Shown here one piece after another: positions 6,901 to 10,193 of a DNA stretch of 10,193 bases. How positions within the stretch are numbered: position 1 is the stretch's first letter; every line of letters starts with the position of its first letter. Made by a program: the position numbers and the translations under genes. Source of the stretch: Desulfotignum sp. (GTDB lineage: Bacteria > Desulfobacterota > Desulfobacteria > Desulfobacterales > Desulfobacteraceae); the NCBI GenBank assembly GCA_021737445.1, contig JAIPDY010000107.1, positions 1 to 10,193 on the forward strand, given 5' to 3'. Below the pieces are notes generated by a model. It was not told where the DNA came from, ran no database searches, and worked only from the letters and a program-made list of their open reading frames with translations.

Positions 6901-7108
6901 AGCAGGTGCAGGCAGCCGCAGGGCAATCGGTACCGCTGTTTTCTCCGGTATGTGTGTGGCCACATTTTTTGGTATTTTCCTGATTCCATCGTTGTATTAT
7001 ATTTTCCAGACCATCAGTGAAAAAGGCCGGGCCCGGCGCCTGGCAGCACAGCAGCAGGATAAAATGGACAATGCAGCACCTGGAACAAAAACAAAAGAGG
7101 TGAGGTGA
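3935..7108 (+). CDS. RND multidrug efflux pump, inner-membrane permease (AcrB/MexB type, HAE1 family)
   Basis: At 1057 residues this is full length for the family (AcrB has 1049). It opens with the typical ISNIFIHRPRLAGVISI start and TM1, then a periplasmic domain (about 31-335). TM2-6 follow, with the proton-relay pair D409 D410 in GLVVDDAIVVVENV (D407/D408 of AcrB). Next are TM7 at about 533-553, a second periplasmic domain, and TM8-12 from about residue 869 with K936 in GLAAKNAILIVEF (K940 of AcrB). The trimer uses the proton gradient to move compounds from periplasm or membrane to the outer channel. These proton-relay residues point to drug/hydrophobic compound export rather than heavy-metal export, but the substrate cannot be predicted. 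A GGAG at 3922-3925 serves the ATG. The last 4 bases overlap the channel gene. No frameshift or missing motif is seen. Confidence 0.96.
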   Translation: MISNIFIHRPRLAGVISIVITLAGFLALISIPVAQYPQITPPEITVSAFYPGASSEVLAQTVAAPLEKEVNGVDKMLYMSSSSSNTGSYTLRVTFEVGSDPDINQVNLQNRIQLATPKLPAEVVAQGISVRKRSGDMMAAISFFSPDKSQEMLFLSNYISDQITDTLIRINGVSDARIFGEKEYSLRIWMNPERMTALGLTADDIISAVRTQNVQASLGAVGMEPLEHKQSVQFSLRAKGRLVEVTDFENIIVRANKQGGLVRIKDVARVELAAQSYATESILNGNPAATLAVYRASDANALETMENVRNELKRLESGMPEDVGYEIILDTTRYVSAAIDEIILTLSLVTVLVIAVIFAFLQNWRATLIPSVAIPVSLIGTFAILMALGYNANTITLFALIMAIGLVVDDAIVVVENVHRVMHEENLNAPAATKKAMAQVVGPIISTTLVLFSVFVPVAFMPGITGQLYRQFAVTMCSAVLLSATCALTLSPALCATFLTQKQGPAKGPLSWFNRLVDVSRKGYAAGSAWMIRRLVVPILLFAGIVTGAVILFNNTPTSFLPPEDQGYFFINVQLPQSAALSRTAAVMDDITREMHTIDGMANMIGVSGFSLLSGNADNVGFALGILKPWDERRLAHQHLDAIVGRAQEKLAALSDASAFAFVPPPISGLGASSGFTFQLLAREGQDPQELSGMALNLMMAANQDPVLEDVFTTYTADTPQIFVDVDRTRAEYLKVPVARIFSTLQAHLGSAYVNDFNLGGRTYQVKVQADGPFRDTAEDIKRLYVRSNDHNMVPLTSLVTLRTVLGPQLIKRYNQFTSADFNGNAAPGFSSGQAMAAMEQVAAQELAPGFGYEWSALSYQEKRTGGQVVWLFALALVFAYLFLVAQYESWNLPLSIVLTIPVGTLGALGGLWLLGMSLSIYAQIGLVLLVGLAAKNAILIVEFSRGQRQAGLSIAEAAVTGGAIRFRPVLMTSLTFIFGLVPMLIATGAGAGSRRAIGTAVFSGMCVATFFGIFLIPSLYYIFQTISEKGRARRLAAQQQDKMDNAAPGTKTKEVR

Positions 7109-8589
7109 TACAGCATATGCACGGTTTTTCCAGAACAGGTACGTATAATGAAAATGGTTTTTTTCCCAAGGCAGTTCAGTTTACTGCCTGTCCGGCAATA
7201 ATACTGATGCTGATAATCATGTCCGGGTGTGCTGCTGTGGGGCCTGAATTCCAGACACCGGAACTGTCTGCCCCTGACACCTGGCACACAGAATTGGAGG
7301 GCGGGCTGGCAGTTTCTCAAGAAGCACCCCATGATCAGGCAGCCTGGTGGCAGATTTTTCAGGATCCTTTGCTGACCCGTTTAATTGAAAATGCGGCAGC
7401 CGGCAACCTGGATCTGCAGAAAGCGGTGGTCCGGATTCAGGAGGCACGGGCGTTGTACGGCATCAGCCAGGCAGGTGATTATCCGGTACTGGACAGTACC
7501 GGTTTGATACAAAGGCAGCAGACCAGTGAAGAAACCGGTACTGGAAGAGCCTCCGGCTTTTACCATGCCGGTTTTGATGCTGCCTGGGAACTGGATCTGT
7601 TCGGTGGGGTGCAGCGCTCACAGGAGGCTGCCCTGGCGGAAATGGAGACCCGGCAGGAGGCCATGGCCGGGGTGCTTGTGAGTCTGCAGGCAGAAGTCGC
7701 CCTCAACTATCTGGAGCTGCGCACCTTCCAGGAGCGGCTGGTTGCGGCCCGGGGAAACCTGGAAGTGCAAAAGGAGACCTATGAAATCAATTTGTCCCGG
7801 TTCAATGCCGGATTGATCGGGGAACTGCCGGTACATCAGTCCCAATACATTCTGGAGCAGACCCGGTCCCAGATTCCGCTGCTCCAGGACGGCCTTGGCA
7901 GAACGGCAAACCGCCTGGCCGTCCTGGTAGGCAAACCGCCCGGTGCCCTGCATGAAGACCTGGCTGAAACCCGTCCCATCCCCCGTATTCCCCTGGAAGT
8001 TGCCATGGGCATTCCTGCCCACACCCTGCGCCAGCGCCCGGATATCCGCCTGGCGGAACGTGCCCTGGCCCGGGAAACTGCCCTGGTGGGGGTGGCCATG
8101 GCAGACCTGTACCCGCGGTTTCACCTGACCGGCACATTTGGCCTGGAAGCTTTATCAGCCGGGAATTTTTTCAACAGTTCCAGCCGGTTCTGGGGGATCG
8201 GTCCCCGGGTCTCCTGGCGGCTTTTTGACGGCGGCAGTATCCGGCAGGCTGTTGCGGCCCAGTCCGCCCCCCAGGAACAGGCCATGATCGATTACCAGGC
8301 CGCATTGCTGACAGCCAGAGAAGAGATTGAAAATGCGATTCTGGCCTTTGCCAAGGAACAGCTGCGCCGCGATTCCCTGGTCAAGGCCACAGCAGCAGCC
8401 CGCAACGCCGACCGTATTGCCAGAGACCAGTACCAGGCCGGGCTGGTGGACTTCAGCAATGTGCTGGATGCCCAGCGCTCCCTGCTTTCCTTTGAAGACC
8501 AGCTGGCCCAAAGCCGGGGGGCGGTGAGCGCCAACCTGCTGCGCCTGTACAAGGCCATGGGCGGCGGGTGGCAGCATATGGCCCGGTGA
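7105..8589 (+). CDS. Outer membrane efflux channel lipoprotein (NodT/OprM, TolC-like family)
   Basis: This 494-residue protein forms the trimeric outer-membrane and periplasmic tunnel of the tripartite pump. The N-terminus has a hydrophobic stretch (about 29-40) ending in MSGC, a lipobox that makes C42 the likely lipidated first residue of the mature protein. After it come VGPEF and the WWQIFQDPLLTRLIENA segment typical of NodT-type channels. The two repeated outer-membrane-efflux halves follow, the second starting near IPAHTLRQRPDIRLAERALA and including TGTFGLEAL and RVSWRLFDGGSIRQAV. The GTG start at 7105 overlaps the pump's TGA by 4 bp and is served by GAGG at 7097-7100. This gives an unusually long stretch before the hydrophobic core. 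A later start such as the ATG at 7117 would shorten it but has no ribosome binding site. Co-location with the adaptor and pump makes a complete exporter set. Confidence 0.94.
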   Translation: MIQHMHGFSRTGTYNENGFFPKAVQFTACPAIILMLIIMSGCAAVGPEFQTPELSAPDTWHTELEGGLAVSQEAPHDQAAWWQIFQDPLLTRLIENAAAGNLDLQKAVVRIQEARALYGISQAGDYPVLDSTGLIQRQQTSEETGTGRASGFYHAGFDAAWELDLFGGVQRSQEAALAEMETRQEAMAGVLVSLQAEVALNYLELRTFQERLVAARGNLEVQKETYEINLSRFNAGLIGELPVHQSQYILEQTRSQIPLLQDGLGRTANRLAVLVGKPPGALHEDLAETRPIPRIPLEVAMGIPAHTLRQRPDIRLAERALARETALVGVAMADLYPRFHLTGTFGLEALSAGNFFNSSSRFWGIGPRVSWRLFDGGSIRQAVAAQSAPQEQAMIDYQAALLTAREEIENAILAFAKEQLRRDSLVKATAAARNADRIARDQYQAGLVDFSNVLDAQRSLLSFEDQLAQSRGAVSANLLRLYKAMGGGWQHMAR

Positions 8590-8629
8590 TGCAGGGCCGT
8601 ATAGATCCAGGAACAAAAGGGAACATGTG

Positions 8630-9370
8630 ATGAACAGACCTGATACATCCTCCCGGACAAACCATTCCAGGTTGTCACTGTTTCTTGAAGGGGCAAAGGA
8701 CACCTTTCCGCTGATTGTGGGTGCGGTTCCCTTTGGTATTATCTTCGGGGCCCTGGCTGACACGGCCGGGCTTTCCTTTGGCGCTGCAATGGGGATGTCC
8801 TTGTTTGTTTTTGCAGGGTCTGCACAGTTTGTGGCCCTGGGCCTGGCAGCCTCAGGCACCCCGTGGCCCATGATAGTTGTCACCACCTTTGTGGTCAACC
8901 TGCGCCACATGCTCTACAGCGCGACCATGGTACCGTTTTATAAAAACCTGCCCCAAGCCTGGAAAATGGTACTGGCCTTTGGTTTGACCGATGAAACCTT
9001 TGCCGTGGCAGTCACCCGCTACGGCAAACATGATGGTGTACCCGGCAAACACTACTACAACCTGGGGTCCATGGTGTTCATGTACCTCAACTGGAATCTG
9101 TGCACCCTGATCGGTCTTACAGCAGGAAAAACCTTTCCGGAAATATCCCGGTGGGGACTTGATTTTGCCATGCCTGCCACATTCATCGGCATTGTCATCC
9201 CGTATCTTGTTACAAAACCCATGTGGGCAGCGGTGGTCACAGCCGGAACGGTTTCCATTGCCGCCCAGGACCTTCCCCACAAACTGGGTTTGATGCTGGC
9301 TGCCCTTACCGGTGTTATGGCGGGGGTAGTGTGTGAAAAATTATCCTCTGACAAGAAGAAGGGAGTTTGA
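8630..9370 (+). CDS. azlC: AzlC family branched-chain amino acid exporter, large subunit
   Basis: This protein of about 246 residues has the AzlC pattern: a short cytoplasmic N-terminus, then GAKDTFPLIVGAVPFGIIFG, the segment MSLFVFAGSAQFVALGL, and the signature VVNLRHMLYSATMVPF, with several further membrane helices. AzlC works with the small subunit AzlD to export branched-chain amino acids or analogues; in Bacillus subtilis the pair confers resistance to 4-azaleucine. Two starts are adjacent, GTG at 8627 and ATG at 8630. AAGGGA at 8617-8622 lies 7 nt from the ATG and 4 nt from the GTG, so the ATG is preferred. The gene follows the efflux channel gene by about 40 bp with no terminator visible, so it may belong to the TetR-controlled operon. 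Its actual substrate here is not shown by the sequence. Confidence 0.9.
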   Translation: MNRPDTSSRTNHSRLSLFLEGAKDTFPLIVGAVPFGIIFGALADTAGLSFGAAMGMSLFVFAGSAQFVALGLAASGTPWPMIVVTTFVVNLRHMLYSATMVPFYKNLPQAWKMVLAFGLTDETFAVAVTRYGKHDGVPGKHYYNLGSMVFMYLNWNLCTLIGLTAGKTFPEISRWGLDFAMPATFIGIVIPYLVTKPMWAAVVTAGTVSIAAQDLPHKLGLMLAALTGVMAGVVCEKLSSDKKKGV

Positions 9371-9372
9371 AT

Positions 9373-9720
9373 ATGTTTGGTACCGGTATAAAATTATCTG
9401 AGATCTATATGGTTGCAGGAATGGCTGCGGTAACCTTTGGCATACGCTATATTCTTTTTCCTGTTTCCGGACGGATGCAGTTTCCCAGACTGTTTGAAAA
9501 GGGATTGAGATATGTGCCTCCTGCCGTACTCACAGCCATTATTGTGCCCTCAGTGCTGATGCCCGATGGAAAAACCCTTGACCTGAACCTGGATAATCCA
9601 TATCTCATTGGCGCCATTGCCGCCTGTATCATCGGCGGTGTGTTCAAAAACCTGCTTTTGACCATTGTCTTGAGCATGGTGGTTTTTCTGGGCGCCCAGT
9701 GGTTCTTTGCAGCGGGATAG
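9373..9720 (+). CDS. azlD: AzlD family branched-chain amino acid exporter, small subunit
   Basis: This small hydrophobic protein of about 115 residues has three to four membrane helices and the AzlD pattern: AAVTFGIRYILFPVSGR near the N-terminus, LRYVPPAVLTAIIVPSVLMP in the middle, and LIGAIAACIIGGVFKNLLLT toward the end. It pairs with AzlC in the inner membrane. GGGAG at 9361-9365 is 7 nt from the ATG at 9373. A TTG at 9367 would overlap the azlC stop but leaves no room for that ribosome binding site, so ATG is preferred. The 2-bp gap to azlC indicates translational coupling. Confidence 0.9.
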   Translation: MFGTGIKLSEIYMVAGMAAVTFGIRYILFPVSGRMQFPRLFEKGLRYVPPAVLTAIIVPSVLMPDGKTLDLNLDNPYLIGAIAACIIGGVFKNLLLTIVLSMVVFLGAQWFFAAG

Positions 9721-9765
9721 CTGCCGTCAGACTGCCGGGGTTTTATCGTCAGGCAATTTTTGGCA
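9721..9765. other. Short convergent gap between azlD and pxpC
   Basis: These 45 bases separate two convergent genes. CGTCAG occurs twice as a direct repeat. A 4-bp TGCC/GGCA pairing followed by ATTTTT near 9757-9761 is the only terminator-like sign for the plus strand, and it is too weak to call. No terminator for pxpC is evident either. Confidence 0.4.
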
Positions 9766-10193
9766 TTACATGCACGCCAGGATCTTTGCCAGTTTTTTCT
9801 TTTCATCCTGATAGATCTGGTGGGCGGTTTTCAGATTGATCTTTTCAAATGAAATGGTGTCTCCCGGGGTGGCCTGGGCCACCTTCGGGATATCGGTGGA
9901 GATCACGGTGGCGATTTTGGCGTATCCCCCCACGGTCTGCTCCACCAAAAGGATGATGGGCTGTTCATCCGCCGGGATCTGGATGCCCCCGGGCATGGAG
10001 GGTTCCGACACAATGCTTTTGGGCATGCCCTGTTTGATGGGAATTTTTTCTCCCTGCAGCCGGTATCCCATGCGGTCCGCCTTGGGAGTGACCATATATC
10101 GGGTGGTGAACAGGGTGGTTGCGCCCCGGTCAAAAAAGTCATCCTGGGGGCCGGGAACCGCCCGCAGCAGCACATGGGACGGATAGTCCGGCA
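9766..10193 (-). CDS. pxpC: 5-oxoprolinase subunit PxpC (KipA/biotin-dependent carboxyltransferase-like), C-terminal part
   Basis: The frame runs off the right edge of the window, so only about 141 C-terminal residues are seen. The GTG at 10171-10173 is internal, because the frame continues upstream as PDYPSH. The fragment has the family motifs in order: PGPQDDFFD, DRMGYRLQG, SEPSMPGGIQIPADEQPIIL, QTVGGYAKIATVI and AQATPGDTISF. PxpC acts with PxpA and PxpB in the ATP-dependent opening of 5-oxoproline (pyroglutamate) to glutamate. The related B. subtilis protein KipA (PxpC) was first described with the sporulation kinase inhibitor KipI (PxpB). The partner genes would be expected upstream, beyond the window. 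The gene is convergent with azlD, so it is not part of the efflux operon. The protein ends in a Lys-rich tail and TAA at 9766-9768. Confidence 0.92.
   Translation of the reverse strand, partial: PDYPSHVLLRAVPGPQDDFFDRGATTLFTTRYMVTPKADRMGYRLQGEKIPIKQGMPKSIVSEPSMPGGIQIPADEQPIILLVEQTVGGYAKIATVISTDIPKVAQATPGDTISFEKINLKTAHQIYQDEKKKLAKILACM

Noticed and set aside
8155..8910. A 251-codon minus-strand open frame across the channel-azlC junction.
   Set aside because: It lies antisense to two well-identified genes and its translation has no recognisable fold or motif.
9721..9765. A bidirectional terminator between azlD and pxpC.
   Set aside because: The best pairing is only 4 bp (TGCC/GGCA) before ATTTTT; not strong enough to call.
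1..10193. CRISPR array, insertion sequence or toxin-antitoxin pair.
   Set aside because: No regularly spaced direct repeats, no transposase-like protein with terminal inverted repeats, and no small gene pair of that type were seen on either strand.

Overview
This window looks like a chromosomal stretch from a Gram-negative anaerobe, most likely a sulfate-reducing Desulfobacterota (Desulfobacteraceae-like). The basis is moderate-to-high GC, a complete tripartite RND efflux system (so there is an outer membrane), and the general protein style. The genus-level guess is inference only, since no marker gene is present.

Layout. Positions 1-388 are the right-hand end of an integrated element. They hold the C-terminal part of a tyrosine recombinase, cut by the window edge, then a displaced 3' fragment of a tRNA-Thr(CGU) gene with no 5' half, which is what an attachment site looks like after integration into a tRNA gene. 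To the right lies ordinary chromosome. Two minus-strand genes follow: a small two-helix membrane protein (402-608) and a radical SAM protein of the spore-photoproduct-lyase-like (SPL) family (749-2026). Neither has a Shine-Dalgarno sequence. Both have a perfect TATAAT exactly 6 nt before the ATG, with a good -35 box, so both may be made from leaderless mRNAs.

A short divergent promoter region (2027-2208) separates these from a plus-strand block that looks like one operon. In order it holds a TetR-type regulator, a periplasmic adaptor (MFP), a 1057-residue AcrB-type RND pump, a NodT/OprM-type outer membrane channel lipoprotein, and then AzlC and AzlD, the two subunits of a branched-chain amino acid exporter. 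Gaps are 4 bp, 3 bp, a 4-bp overlap, about 40 bp and 2 bp. The regulator's promoter is near-consensus (TTGACA-17-TATATT), and an 18-bp near-perfect palindrome lies over the expected transcription start. The simplest reading is that the TetR protein binds it and represses its own gene together with the downstream pump, with a small molecule relieving repression.

The right edge (9766-10193, minus strand) is the C-terminal part of PxpC (KipA family), a subunit of prokaryotic 5-oxoprolinase, convergent with azlD. No gene-free stretch exceeds 300 bases. I saw no CRISPR array, insertion sequence, rRNA or intact tRNA. The least ordinary features are the tRNA-Thr element boundary, the paired leaderless-type promoters, the TetR palindrome, and an SPL-family enzyme that lacks the catalytic cysteine of true spore photoproduct lyase.
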